Shown here: piece after piece, positions 9,452-19,660 of the stretch | How positions within the stretch are numbered: the first letter of the stretch is position 1 | How the letters are laid out: every line of letters begins with the position of its first letter | From: Sulfurospirillum cavolei | GTDB lineage: Bacteria; Campylobacterota; Campylobacteria; Campylobacterales; Sulfurospirillaceae | Direction of reading: 5' to 3' | Assembly (NCBI RefSeq): GCF_001548055.1 | Contig: NZ_AP014724.1 | Location: 434,001 to 498,000 of the forward strand | DNA length: 64,000 nucleotides | Translations under genes and position numbers: made by a program | Notes under the pieces: model-generated | Databases searched by the model: none | Seen by the model: the letters and a program-made list of their open reading frames with translations, nothing else | Told to the model about the DNA's origin: nothing

Positions 9452-10564
9452 ATGTTATTGTTAACGCCCGGTCCTACTCCCGTTCCCGAAGCGGTTCGCG
9501 TTGCGATGAGCACGCCGACGATTCATCACCGAACACCCGAATTTGAGGCTATTTTTGGAAAAGCAAGAGCGTATTTAAAAGAGCTTTTTGCCATGGAAGA
9601 CGTTTTGATGTTGGCATCAAGCGGCACGGGTGCAATGGAAGCATGCGTGCTTCATTTGTGTCAAAGCAAAGCCATTGTCGTCAATTCGGGCAAATTCGGC
9701 GAGCGTTTTGGCAAAATTTGTGCCGCATACAATAAACCGTTTGTCGAAATTAAAAATGAGTGGGATACGCCGGTTAGCGTCGAAGCAATCGTCGATCTTG
9801 TCAAAAACGATGCGAGTATCGATGCGGTATGCCTTCAAGTGTGCGAGAGTGCCGGCGGACTGCGCCATCCGCTTGAAGCGATTGCCAAAGCGGTCAAAGC
9901 GATTCGTTCTAACGTGATGATTATTGCCGACGGTATCACGGCGGTCGGCGTCGAAAAAATCGATACGACGGGGATTGACGCATTGATTTCCGGTAGCCAA
10001 AAAGCCCTAATGCTTCCTCCCGGACTCGCGTTTATCGGCCTGAGCGCACGCGCTTTGGAAATGATTGAAAGCGGTGAGGGGGTTGGATACTATTTTAATC
10101 TCAAAACCGAATTGAAAAACCAACGCAAAAATACAACCGCATGGACGGCGGCGACGACGCTGGTCATCGGTCTTGTCGCGATGTGCGAATTGATCGAAAA
10201 AGAGGGCGGTTTGGAAGCACTGTACGCCGATACGTACAAAAGAGCGCGTGCGTCAAACGCGGCACTTCAAGCTTTAGGTTTGCGTATTTATCCGAAAGTT
10301 CCGGCACCTTCGATGAGTGCCGTTTTGGACGACGATGCGTTGAAAATCCGTAAGCTTTTGAAAAGTAAATACGGCGTCAATATGGCGGGCGGACAAGATC
10401 ATATTAAAGAGACTTTGTTCCGTATCAATCATATGGGACTCGTGAATGTTTACGAAACGGCATGGACGCTCAATGCCGTCGAAATGGCATTGTCCGAACT
10501 GGGACGTCGTCCTTACGACGGTAGTGCCAATCGCGTTTTTACGCAAGAATTTTATCAAGGCTAA
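9452..10564 (+). CDS. class V PLP-dependent aminotransferase (alanine-glyoxylate / serine-pyruvate type)
   Basis: A 370-residue fold-type I aminotransferase. The N-terminal LLTPGPTPVPEAV, the SSGTGAMEA phosphate-binding turn, DGITAVG with the cofactor aspartate, and SGSQKALMLPPGL with the Schiff-base lysine near residue 183 are typical of alanine-glyoxylate/serine-pyruvate aminotransferases. AGGATTTTT precedes the ATG. It is four bases upstream of the hisZ-like gene, so the two are probably co-transcribed with purA. The substrate pair cannot be set from sequence. Confidence 0.86.
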   Translation: MLLLTPGPTPVPEAVRVAMSTPTIHHRTPEFEAIFGKARAYLKELFAMEDVLMLASSGTGAMEACVLHLCQSKAIVVNSGKFGERFGKICAAYNKPFVEIKNEWDTPVSVEAIVDLVKNDASIDAVCLQVCESAGGLRHPLEAIAKAVKAIRSNVMIIADGITAVGVEKIDTTGIDALISGSQKALMLPPGLAFIGLSARALEMIESGEGVGYYFNLKTELKNQRKNTTAWTAATTLVIGLVAMCELIEKEGGLEALYADTYKRARASNAALQALGLRIYPKVPAPSMSAVLDDDALKIRKLLKSKYGVNMAGGQDHIKETLFRINHMGLVNVYETAWTLNAVEMALSELGRRPYDGSANRVFTQEFYQG

Positions 10565-10567
10565 GGT

Positions 10568-11422
10568 ATGATTTACGAGCACGAAATACCCACGGGGAGC
10601 AAGCTCTACTTTGGAGAGAGTGCCAAATTAAAACGCGAACTCGAAAAAGTCGCGAGTGAACTTTTCTACGATGCCGGTTTTGAAGAGATCGTAACACCGT
10701 TTTTCTCGTACCATCAGCATAAAAGTATCGACGAAAAAGAGTTATTACGTTTCTCGGACGAGGCAAACCACATCGTCTCGTTGCGCGCGGACAGTACGAT
10801 GGACGTCGTACGTCTCATCACCAAACGCGTCGAGCGCAGTACAAATCACGCAAAATGGTTTTACGTTCAACCCGTTTTTCGTTATCCTAGCCATGAAGTG
10901 CATCAAATCGGCGCGGAAATGATCGGCGAAGAGGATTTAAACTTAAGCATTCAGACCTGCTTGGCACTTTTTGACAAGTTTCGTATCGATTCGTTGTTGC
11001 ATATCAGCAATATCAATATCCCTAAAATCCTCTCATCCATGTTACATGTCGATTTAAGCGTCTTTGAAAAAGGCGAGCTACAAAAGCTTTTAGCGCTCAA
11101 TATTCCGTGGTTGACGAAGCTAACGTGCCTTGAAACCTTAGAGGAACTAGAAGCGATCTTAGACGAAGTTCCTTTTGAGCTTCAAGGCGAATTGCAAAAG
11201 CTTAAAGCACTTTCATGCGCCTTGCCGACGAAAAACGTCGTGTTCGCGCCTTTGTATTATGTGAAAATGCGCTATTATAATGCGTTATTTTTTAGATTTA
11301 TCCATCATAATTTTACGCTAGGATCGGGCGGAAGCTACGATTGCGAAGGAATTGCTTCCAGCGGATTTGGATTGTATACGGATAATTTAATCGAAATATT
11401 AATTAAAAGAGACGGTAAGTAA
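10568..11422 (+). CDS. hisZ: ATP phosphoribosyltransferase regulatory subunit-like protein
   Basis: A histidyl-tRNA synthetase-like class II core without an anticodon-binding domain (284 residues). HisZ-type subunits support the short form of HisG in the first step of histidine synthesis. Motif 2-like stretch FYVQPVFRYPSHEVHQIGAE and motif 3-like GSGGSYDCEG can be seen. It is followed immediately by purA with no spacing. Whether this genome has a short HisG is not visible here, so a paralogous role is possible. Confidence 0.82.
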   Translation: MIYEHEIPTGSKLYFGESAKLKRELEKVASELFYDAGFEEIVTPFFSYHQHKSIDEKELLRFSDEANHIVSLRADSTMDVVRLITKRVERSTNHAKWFYVQPVFRYPSHEVHQIGAEMIGEEDLNLSIQTCLALFDKFRIDSLLHISNINIPKILSSMLHVDLSVFEKGELQKLLALNIPWLTKLTCLETLEELEAILDEVPFELQGELQKLKALSCALPTKNVVFAPLYYVKMRYYNALFFRFIHHNFTLGSGGSYDCEGIASSGFGLYTDNLIEILIKRDGK

Positions 11423-12670
<1,248 letters not shown>

Positions 12671-12690
12671 ACTTACATGTAAGGGCGGCC

Positions 12691-13125
12691 ATGAAAAGTC
12701 AGTTCTCGAAAATTGCCAAAATTCGCAAACAAAAACGCGATGCGATTGAGCGAGAACTGATTAAAAGTCAAAACAAAGAACGGCTGATCACGCATAAGAT
12801 TGCGTCGATTTACGAAGATATCGCCGCCATGACGCTTCCCAAAGAGGGAACGGTGTCGCTTTTGGTGATGATCGGCGAACAAAAAACGGTAATGGGGCGT
12901 GAAAAAAAACGCTACGAGCAAGAGTTGATCGTTACGCAACGCCAAACCAAACAGCTTCAAGTCGATTATCAAAAAGCACATATTGAATACGAAAAAATCA
13001 AATACCTCGAAGAGCAAGAACTTCAAGCGATGATCGAGAAGATGAAAAAACAAGAACAACTCTACTTGGACGAGGTGTCAACCCTTTTGTTCGCCGGAGA
13101 ACTTCATAAAAGAGGAGAATCATGA
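12691..13125 (+). CDS. coiled-coil protein, FliJ-like
   Basis: A 144-residue, highly charged, almost wholly helical protein (QKRDAIERELIKSQNKERL and LEEQELQAMIEKMKKQEQLY) with no signal peptide. Its size, coiled coil and position before a MotE-like gene match the FliJ-like flagellar export chaperone found here in Campylobacterota (Cj1497c by gene order). FliJ proteins are poorly conserved, so the name rests on shape and context. A TTACATGTAA palindrome fills the gap from purA. The stop overlaps the next ATG by four bases. Confidence 0.65.
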   Translation: MKSQFSKIAKIRKQKRDAIERELIKSQNKERLITHKIASIYEDIAAMTLPKEGTVSLLVMIGEQKTVMGREKKRYEQELIVTQRQTKQLQVDYQKAHIEYEKIKYLEEQELQAMIEKMKKQEQLYLDEVSTLLFAGELHKRGES

Positions 13126-13649
13126 AACGGTTGTGGATCGTAGCTTTGAGTACCTTATTGTATGCCGAGACGATTGATTGTACGAAAGTCTTTGAGGAGC
13201 GTAAAAGCGAACTTCTTAAAGAGGTCGAAAAAATCGACGAAGCACGCCAATCGTTTGAAGCGCTCCAAGCGGCGACCAACGCACTTTTTGAAAAGCAAAA
13301 AGCATCGTTAAAAGCGAAAGAGGCGGAATTAGCGAAAACCAAAGAAGCGATCGAAGAAAAAGAGCGACGTATCGCCTCGATGCTCGACGAAAATAAAAAA
13401 CTCTTGGAGCTCGTTGAAGCGAAAAAGGGCGAAAAAGTCGATGAAACATACGTCAAAATGAAAGACGGTGCCGCAGCCGCCATTATCGAAAAATTACCTC
13501 CGCACGAAGGTGCTTCCATTCTTTTTGGATTGCCGGCAAAGAAAATATCCCAAATTTTTGCCAAAATGAATCCTCAAACGGCGTCCGAAATTACGCAACG
13601 GCTCAAAAAAGGACCCCCTTTTGTCGAGGACAATCAAACAAAAGAGTGA
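13122..13649 (+). CDS. exported coiled-coil protein with MgtE-N-like tail (MotE-like)
   Basis: Residues 1-16 form a short signal peptide (KRLWIVALSTLLYAE). Then a long coiled coil runs to about residue 115. The C-terminal part (AAAIIEKLPPHEGASILFGL, then IFAKMNPQTASEITQRL) resembles the MgtE intracellular N-domain repeat. This layout matches the periplasmic MotE-like proteins that help the flagellar stator in Campylobacterota (Cj1496c position). Role inferred from architecture and neighbour. It overlaps the FliJ-like gene by four bases. Confidence 0.72.
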   Translation: MKRLWIVALSTLLYAETIDCTKVFEERKSELLKEVEKIDEARQSFEALQAATNALFEKQKASLKAKEAELAKTKEAIEEKERRIASMLDENKKLLELVEAKKGEKVDETYVKMKDGAAAAIIEKLPPHEGASILFGLPAKKISQIFAKMNPQTASEITQRLKKGPPFVEDNQTKE

Positions 13650-13731
13650 CAAAAAGAGTCTAAGCTTACTCTAAACAGATATTTACCTTACTTTGGTTAC
13701 AATGTGAAAAATTCAGAAGTAAGGTACATGG

Positions 13732-14286
13732 ATGAAAATCAGATTGCCGCATGCCCCCTATATTGCCAACAAGATAGCAATCGATCTTTTTAATTGTGGA
13801 TTTGTAACCATGCTTAAAGGGCTAGAACCCGTCATGAAGGTTGCAGAGGATTTGATTTTAGAAGATATTAAAAAAGAGATCGCTCTTGAAGAGCGCGTTA
13901 CGGAAATTTTAGAGCAAAACGAAGACGAAATGGAATTTCAAAGAGTCGATCGACGCAATATGTTTTGGTTGATTAAGAAAAAGCTCTCTTCCGAGTACGG
14001 CGTGATTTTGTCGTACGAAGACAGGTACAACGCCATCGCTCACAAACTACTCGAGACTTCATGGAAAATGGGACTGATCGAATACAACGTCTCCGAAAAC
14101 CGCGTTAAAAATATTGCTTACAATGCGATCGAGACGTATATTTCGCATTTTCAAGCCATTGAAGACGATGTCGCGGAAAGAATTTCGAATTATAAGCGAA
14201 AATTGGTTCCCGGCTCGGAAGAGTACGATTTGATTTTTGAAAAGCTTTACGAGGAAGAGTTACGTAAAAGAGGAATGGTATCATGA
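13732..14286 (+). CDS. DUF507 family protein
   Basis: A 184-residue cytosolic protein made of charged helices, recognised as the DUF507 family by its start MKIRLPHAPYIANKIAIDL and by its place before carA (Cj1495c position). It has no known catalytic motif. A TTACAAT -10-like box lies at about 13696 upstream, suggesting its own promoter. The stop overlaps the carA ATG by four bases, so it may be translated together with carA. Confidence 0.85.
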   Translation: MKIRLPHAPYIANKIAIDLFNCGFVTMLKGLEPVMKVAEDLILEDIKKEIALEERVTEILEQNEDEMEFQRVDRRNMFWLIKKKLSSEYGVILSYEDRYNAIAHKLLETSWKMGLIEYNVSENRVKNIAYNAIETYISHFQAIEDDVAERISNYKRKLVPGSEEYDLIFEKLYEEELRKRGMVS

Positions 14287-15413
14287 CGCTAAAACCGGTA
14301 TGGATTTATCTTGAAAACGGCGTATTTTTAGAGGCAAAAAGTTTTGGATTTGAAGGAACGAAAACGGGCGAAATCGTTTTCAATACGTCGATGAGCGGCT
14401 ATCAAGAAATCTTAAGCGATCCTAGTTACGCCGGTCAGTTTATCGTTTTTACGATGCCCGAAATCGGTATCGTCGGAACCAACGATAATGACATGGAAAG
14501 CCGTACGATCCACGCAAGCGGAATGTTTGTTCGAAGTTTGAATCTTACGCCTTCCAATTTCCGATCGCAAGCCGGTTTATCCGATTTTTTGAAACAGCAC
14601 CAAAGTATGGGAATTTGCGATATCGACACGCGCTATTTGACAAAGATGATTCGAGACGGCGGTCCTCGGATGATGATCGCATCTACCGAAGTGAACGATG
14701 TCGAAGTACTCAAAGAGATGCTTCGTAAAAGTCCTCGCATCGAAGAGGTAAACTATATCGAAAAAGTGAGTACGCCTGAGAGTTATCGACACACGCACGG
14801 AGCGTGGAATGCAGAGACGCAAAGCTATAACGCTTCCCCGAAACGTTTAGGAAAAAAGATTTTAGCGGTCGATCTTGGCATCAAACGCAATATCCTTAAC
14901 GAACTGTGCGAAGTAGGCTTGGACGTTGAAGTCGTTCCGCATAATTTTAACGGCGATGAGGTTATCGCTCGTTATAAAAAAGGTGAGATTCACGGGCTCT
15001 TTTTGTCCAACGGTCCGGGAGATCCTTTGATTTTAAAGAGCGAAGCGCAAGAGGTTAAAAAGCTTATTGACGCGAAAGTGCCTATTTTTGCGATTTGCTT
15101 AGGCCATCAACTGCTCTCGATCGCACACGGATACCCGACGTATAAGCTAAAATTCGGACAACACGGCGGCAATCATCCGGTCAAAAATATGACGAATCAT
15201 GTCGTGGAAATTACGACGCAAAACCATAATTACAACGTTCCCGATTCGATTTGTAAAATTGCAAAAATCACACATGTCAATCTCTTCGATAACACGATTG
15301 AGGGGTTGGAATACAACGATTCACCGATTTTTTCGGTACAGCATCATCCCGAAGCAAGCTCCGGCCCGCAAGAGAGTCGCTATATTTTTCAAGAGTTTGC
15401 CAACAGACTTTAA
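14283..15413 (+). CDS. carA: carbamoyl-phosphate synthase small (glutaminase) subunit
   Basis: CarA releases ammonia from glutamine for the CarB synthase, feeding arginine and pyrimidine synthesis. The class I glutamine amidotransferase nucleophile is in AICLGHQLL (Cys near 271) and the catalytic histidine in QHHPEASSG near 354. The N-terminal small-subunit domain (FNTSMSGYQEILSDPSYAGQ) is intact. The 376-residue length is normal. carB is not in this window. Confidence 0.97.
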   Translation: MTLKPVWIYLENGVFLEAKSFGFEGTKTGEIVFNTSMSGYQEILSDPSYAGQFIVFTMPEIGIVGTNDNDMESRTIHASGMFVRSLNLTPSNFRSQAGLSDFLKQHQSMGICDIDTRYLTKMIRDGGPRMMIASTEVNDVEVLKEMLRKSPRIEEVNYIEKVSTPESYRHTHGAWNAETQSYNASPKRLGKKILAVDLGIKRNILNELCEVGLDVEVVPHNFNGDEVIARYKKGEIHGLFLSNGPGDPLILKSEAQEVKKLIDAKVPIFAICLGHQLLSIAHGYPTYKLKFGQHGGNHPVKNMTNHVVEITTQNHNYNVPDSICKIAKITHVNLFDNTIEGLEYNDSPIFSVQHHPEASSGPQESRYIFQEFANRL

Positions 15414-15429
15414 CGTAACGGAGTAGGTC

Positions 15430-16110
15430 ATCAACGCCATCGATATTACGACGATTATCAGCGTAGCTTTTTTAGGAAGCCTTGGACATTGTATCGGTAT
15501 GTGCGGCGGGTTTGTTATGGCATACAGCAGTGCCAAAATAGACCCTACCGCTTCGTCTTCGTCGCAGTTTTTAGCACACTTAACCTACAACGTCGGTCGC
15601 ATCAGCGCGTATACGTTTTTAGGAATGTTTTTCGGTGCACTCGGTTCTATTTTTACATTTTCGGCGCATCTTAACGGTTATTTTTATTTTGTGATCGGTA
15701 TCGTGATGGTCTTGATGGGCTTGTCGATGATGGGAAAAATTAAATTTTTGACCTCGCTTGAATCGACGATAGCATTTAATCCGACGATCAAAAAGCTTTT
15801 TTCGCAGCTCATTCATTCCAAAACCTTGGGTAGTTTTTACGGTTTAGGTTTATTAAACGGCTTTTTGCCGTGCGGTTTGGTCTACTTCTTTTTAGCGGCC
15901 GCCGCGACGTCGGGCTCTTTTTGGCTAGGAGGCGTTAAGATGGCACTTTTCGGTATCGCTACGATGCCCTCGATGTTGGGTCTTGGTTTTGTGGTAGGTT
16001 TTCTCAAAGGGAGTAACTTTCGCGAAGTCATGATTAAGGTCGCGTCTCTTATTATTATCGTTTACGGCATTTATATGGCATATTTAGGGTATAGCGCGGT
16101 TATTGCATGA
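15430..16110 (+). CDS. TauE/SafE-like (cytochrome-biogenesis type) membrane protein
   Basis: A six-helix inner-membrane protein of the sulfite-exporter TauE/SafE / UreH-like group. The family motif LGSLGHCIGMCGGFV is present, and a second copy-like stretch GLLNGFLPCGLVYF follows. The first ATG (15499) falls inside that motif and would remove the first helix. Reading upstream, the frame is open to a TAG at 15424, with GGAG at 15420-15423 and an ATC codon at 15430 at the right spacing. A non-standard ATC start is therefore proposed. Members next to cbb3 genes often help copper or c-type cytochrome assembly; that role is inferred. Confidence 0.75.
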   Translation: MNAIDITTIISVAFLGSLGHCIGMCGGFVMAYSSAKIDPTASSSSQFLAHLTYNVGRISAYTFLGMFFGALGSIFTFSAHLNGYFYFVIGIVMVLMGLSMMGKIKFLTSLESTIAFNPTIKKLFSQLIHSKTLGSFYGLGLLNGFLPCGLVYFFLAAAATSGSFWLGGVKMALFGIATMPSMLGLGFVVGFLKGSNFREVMIKVASLIIIVYGIYMAYLGYSAVIA

Positions 16111-17342
16111 AACTCGAACAGTATCAAACCGCCATTGAGAGTAGCAATATTATCTCTAAAACCGATATTAACGGCATTATTACGTTTGTTAACGATGAAT
16201 TTTGCAAAATTTCTGGCTATACCAAAGAAGAACTTATCGGGCAAAATCACAATATCGTACGACACCCCGAAGTTCCGCCTTCCACTTTCAAACAGCTTTG
16301 GCAAACGATTTTACAAAAGCAAACCTACAAATCGACGGTTAAAAATTTGGCAAAAGACGGTAGCACCTTTTACGTCAATACGACCGTATGTCCTATTTTA
16401 GATGAAAACGGAGACATTGAAGAGTTTATCGCTATTCGCTACGACGTGACCGAAAGCGTTCGCTTAAGCGAAGCGTTGATTACCAAAGACGAAGAGTTAG
16501 AAGAGCTCAACGCAACGTTGGAAGAACGCGTCAAAGAGCAGACGAAGGCGTTAACGCAACTGAATCAAACCCTTGAAGAACGCGTCAAAGAAGAGGTTGA
16601 AAAAAACCGGGAAAAAGACCGTTTTTTATTTCAACAAGCACGCTTGGCTTCGATGGGTGAGATGATCGCCAATATCGCTCACCAATGGCGTCAGCCTCTT
16701 TCGGAACTGAACATTACGCTCTATAAAATGAATAAACTGTACCAAGCCTGTAGGAATAAAGAAGGCGGATTTGAAGAAAGCTACGAACATGCGAAAAAAA
16801 TTATCGTCAAGATGTCGGAGACGATCGAAGATTTTCGTAATTTTTTCAGCCCGAATCGTGAAACGGAACTTTTTTCACTCAGCAGCGTTGCCAAAGAAGC
16901 AATCGATATTATGCGCGGTACGTTGGAGCGCAACGAAGTAGAAATTCGGCTTAACATCGTTCGTGACGCCGACATTCAAGGGTATTTTAACGAATTTTCA
17001 CAAGTGTTGATTAATCTTCTCAACAACACGATAGACGCTTTTTCTCATAATAAAATAAAAAGTAGATTAATTTATATTGAAATTGACACATTAAGCGCGG
17101 GAGATGCTATAATAAAAGTCTGCGATAATGCAGGGGGTATCGACGCGACTATTCTCGATAAGATTTTCGAGCCTTATTTTACGACAAAGCATGCGAGTGC
17201 CGGAACGGGACTCGGTCTTTATATGAGTAAAATGATTATTAAAAATAGTATGATGGGCACCATTGAGGCATATAACCACGAAGACGGTGTTTGTTTTTCG
17301 ATCAAGATACCCGTAAAAACGGTTCTAAAGGAAGAGGAATGA
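16107..17342 (+). CDS. soluble PAS-domain sensor histidine kinase
   Basis: A cytosolic kinase without membrane helices. A PAS domain occupies about residues 5-125 (GQNHNIVRHPEVPPSTF is the heme/flavin-type PAS signature also seen in Aer). Next come two near-identical coiled-coil heptad blocks (LEERVKEQTKAL, LEERVKEEVEKN), the phospho-accepting histidine in ANIAHQWRQPL near residue 192, and an ATPase domain with DNAGGI and GTGLGLYM. The stop overlaps the start of the response regulator (ATGA). By gene order it matches Cj1492c. The PAS type and its neighbour cbb3 oxidase suggest sensing of oxygen or redox state. Confidence 0.9.
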   Translation: MKLEQYQTAIESSNIISKTDINGIITFVNDEFCKISGYTKEELIGQNHNIVRHPEVPPSTFKQLWQTILQKQTYKSTVKNLAKDGSTFYVNTTVCPILDENGDIEEFIAIRYDVTESVRLSEALITKDEELEELNATLEERVKEQTKALTQLNQTLEERVKEEVEKNREKDRFLFQQARLASMGEMIANIAHQWRQPLSELNITLYKMNKLYQACRNKEGGFEESYEHAKKIIVKMSETIEDFRNFFSPNRETELFSLSSVAKEAIDIMRGTLERNEVEIRLNIVRDADIQGYFNEFSQVLINLLNNTIDAFSHNKIKSRLIYIEIDTLSAGDAIIKVCDNAGGIDATILDKIFEPYFTTKHASAGTGLGLYMSKMIIKNSMMGTIEAYNHEDGVCFSIKIPVKTVLKEEE

Positions 17343-18010
17343 GCGGATTATCGAAATTGACGGTTTTGTTTGTCGAAGACGAAGAAGATCTTAGAAACGC
17401 GCTGGAAAGCGCAATCGGGGACGAATTTGCCAAATTTATCACGGCACGCGACGGTGACGACGGGTTAAAAAAATTTAAAAAGTTTAAACCGGACATCGTT
17501 ATAACGGATATTATGATGCCGGTCGTCGACGGTTTGATGATGTCTAAAGAGATTAAACACATTTCCAAACAAACTCCGATCATTATTTTAAGTGCGTTTA
17601 GCGAGAAAGAACGCTTATTAGAAGCGATCGATGTCGGAATCGATAAGTATTTGATTAAACCGATCGATCCCGATCAGTTGATGAAAACGTTACAATTGGT
17701 ATCGAAAGAGATGTTGGATCAAACGGATGTCGTTGATTTAGGCGGCGTTTATCAGTTCGATAAAAGCAAACGGGTTTTGATTAAAGAGGGTAAAACGATC
17801 TTTTTGACGAAAAAAGAGTTACTTTTTATCTCTATCTTAGTGAAAAATCTAGGCGTTTTTGTGCTTCATGAAGAGATCAAGAAGTATGTCTGGACAAATA
17901 AAAAAGTAACAGATTCAGCGATTCGTACGTTTATTAAGCGGGTTCGCGAAAAAACCGATAAAGAGTTTATCAAAAATATTCCGGGGCTCGGGTATAAGAT
18001 CAATACGTAA
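17339..18010 (+). CDS. OmpR-family response regulator
   Basis: Receiver domain at residues 1-125 with the acidic pair in VLFVEDEED, phospho-acceptor Asp57 in ITDIMMP, and Lys in LIKPID. A winged-helix DNA-binding domain follows (about 140-220, KKELLFISILVKN and SAIRTFIKRVREK). A longer TTG-start frame exists inside the kinase gene, but the ATG that overlaps the kinase stop has AGGAAGAGG just upstream and is the likely start. Partner of the PAS kinase; probable regulator of nearby respiratory genes. Confidence 0.9.
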   Translation: MSGLSKLTVLFVEDEEDLRNALESAIGDEFAKFITARDGDDGLKKFKKFKPDIVITDIMMPVVDGLMMSKEIKHISKQTPIIILSAFSEKERLLEAIDVGIDKYLIKPIDPDQLMKTLQLVSKEMLDQTDVVDLGGVYQFDKSKRVLIKEGKTIFLTKKELLFISILVKNLGVFVLHEEIKKYVWTNKKVTDSAIRTFIKRVREKTDKEFIKNIPGLGYKINT

Positions 18011-18042
18011 GAACGATCGTTGCATCGTTCTTATGTTTTTTG
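18009..18042 (+). terminator. terminator after the response regulator
   Basis: AAGAACGAT (18009-18017) pairs with ATCGTTCTT (18024-18032) around a 6-base loop, followed by ATGTTTTTT. The stem begins at the response-regulator stop codon and separates it from the cbb3 operon. Confidence 0.75.
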
Positions 18043-18120
18043 CTATTTTTAAAATCTTCTTAAACTTTTTTATTTAACACAAATTTAATCTTCTTAAGCT
18101 TCGTTGTAGATTTGGTGCAC

Positions 18121-18156
18121 TATAATTTCCCATTATGTGATATTTTTGTGACATAA
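18121..18156 (+). promoter_or_regulatory. promoter and leader inverted repeat of ccoNOQP
   Basis: A TATAAT box at 18121-18126 preceded by TGCAC would start RNA near 18133. At that point TTATGT (18133-18138) and ACATAA (18151-18156) form an inverted repeat, which could be an operator or a 5' hairpin. AGGAGG follows just before ccoN. No standard FNR or CRP site is recognisable. Confidence 0.55.
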
Positions 18157-18178
18157 AAACACATGTTAGGAGGAATTG

Positions 18179-19645
18179 ATGCAGGCTAAAGATGCATTGA
18201 ACTATGACTATTCGGTAGCCAAATGTTTTACCTACGCAGCGATCCTGTTTGGAATCGTTGGTATGTTAATAGGCGTGGTTATCGCCTATCAAATGGCTTT
18301 TCCTGAGTTGAATTACTTGGCGGGTGAATACGGTACATACAGTCGTTTACGACCGTTGCATACTTCCGGAGTAATTTTTGGATTCTTATTGAGCGGAATC
18401 TTTGCAACGTGGTACTATGTCGGGCAGAGGGTACTCAAAGTTTCAATGGCGGAATCACCGTTCTTGATGATCGTCGGAAAGCTTCACTTCTGGCTTTACA
18501 TGATCTTAATGACGATTGCCGTCGTTAACTTATTTATGGGTATCGGTACGTCAAAAGAGTATGCCGAACTTGAATGGCCTCTTGATATTCTCGTCGTTGT
18601 CGTATGGGTATTATGGGGTTTTAGTATTTTCGGTTTAGTCGGTATTCGCCGCGAAAAAACGCTTTATATCTCCATGTGGTATTATATTGCAACTTTCTTG
18701 GGTGTTGCGATGTTGTACCTTTTCAACAATATGGAAGTTCCGACGTATTTTGTTGCCGGTATGGGTAAATGGTATCACTCCGTTTCCATGTACGCAGGTT
18801 CAAACGACGCAATGGTTCAATGGTGGTACGGTCACAATGCGGTTGCATTCGTTTTCACGGTGCCTATCATCGCGATGATCTATTACTTCTTGCCGAAAGA
18901 GTCCGGTCAACCGGTTTTCTCTTATAAATTATCACTTCTTTCTTTCTGGGGTTTGATGTTTGTTTACCTTTGGGCCGGCGGACACCACCTTATCTATTCA
19001 ACGGTTCCCGATTGGGTTCAAACGATGGGTTCTATCTTCTCTATCGTCTTAATTCTTCCGTCTTGGGGTAGTGCGATTAACATGCTTCTTACGATGAAAG
19101 GACAATGGGGCCAACTCAAAGAAAATCCGTTGGTTAAATTTATGGTATTTGCTTCAACGTTCTACATGTTAAGTACGCTTGAAGGACCGATCCAATCTAT
19201 CAAATCCGTTAACGCCTTGGCACACTTTACCGACTGGATTCCAGGACACGTTCACGACGGTACGCTCGGTTGGGTTGGCTTTATGACGATGGCGGCATTG
19301 TATCATATGGCTCCACGTATGTATAAACGCGAGCTTTACAGTAAAAAATTGATGGAATCACAATTTTGGATTCAAACGACGGGTATCGTTATGTACTTTT
19401 CAAGCATGTGGATTGCCGGTATTACGCAAGGTATGATGTGGAGAGCGACGGATCAATTCGGTAACCTCGCATATTCATTTATCGATACCGTAACCGTTTT
19501 AATTCCTTACTATGCACTTCGTGCAACGGGCGGTTTGTTGTATCTAATCGGTTTCTTTATGTTCACGTATAATATGTACAAAACCATGACTGCAAGTAAA
19601 GCAATTGAGTCTGAGCCTCAAAATGCTTCACCTATGGCAGCGTAA
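18179..19645 (+). CDS. ccoN: cbb3-type cytochrome c oxidase subunit I
   Basis: CcoN is the catalytic heme-copper subunit of the high-affinity cbb3 oxidase in the inner membrane. About twelve hydrophobic helices are seen. Histidine ligands occur in LHTSGVIFG, in WWYGHNAVAF, in GGHHLIYS and in HFTDWIPGHVHDGTLGW. An in-frame TTG directly precedes the ATG, but AGGAGG five bases before the ATG supports 18179. The length of 488 residues is normal. First gene of the ccoNOQP operon. Confidence 0.97.
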   Translation: MQAKDALNYDYSVAKCFTYAAILFGIVGMLIGVVIAYQMAFPELNYLAGEYGTYSRLRPLHTSGVIFGFLLSGIFATWYYVGQRVLKVSMAESPFLMIVGKLHFWLYMILMTIAVVNLFMGIGTSKEYAELEWPLDILVVVVWVLWGFSIFGLVGIRREKTLYISMWYYIATFLGVAMLYLFNNMEVPTYFVAGMGKWYHSVSMYAGSNDAMVQWWYGHNAVAFVFTVPIIAMIYYFLPKESGQPVFSYKLSLLSFWGLMFVYLWAGGHHLIYSTVPDWVQTMGSIFSIVLILPSWGSAINMLLTMKGQWGQLKENPLVKFMVFASTFYMLSTLEGPIQSIKSVNALAHFTDWIPGHVHDGTLGWVGFMTMAALYHMAPRMYKRELYSKKLMESQFWIQTTGIVMYFSSMWIAGITQGMMWRATDQFGNLAYSFIDTVTVLIPYYALRATGGLLYLIGFFMFTYNMYKTMTASKAIESEPQNASPMAA

Positions 19646-19660
19646 GGGGAGGGTAAAATT

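Noticed and set aside
9361..9546. Plus-strand frame of 61 codons upstream of the class V aminotransferase
   Set aside because: It overlaps the aminotransferase start in another frame, has a low-complexity Ser/Arg tail typical of a shadow, and no ribosome site before its ATG.
12998..13564. Minus-strand frame of 188 codons
   Set aside because: It is the antisense of the two coiled-coil genes; serine-rich translation is the usual shadow of Glu/Lys-rich coding DNA.
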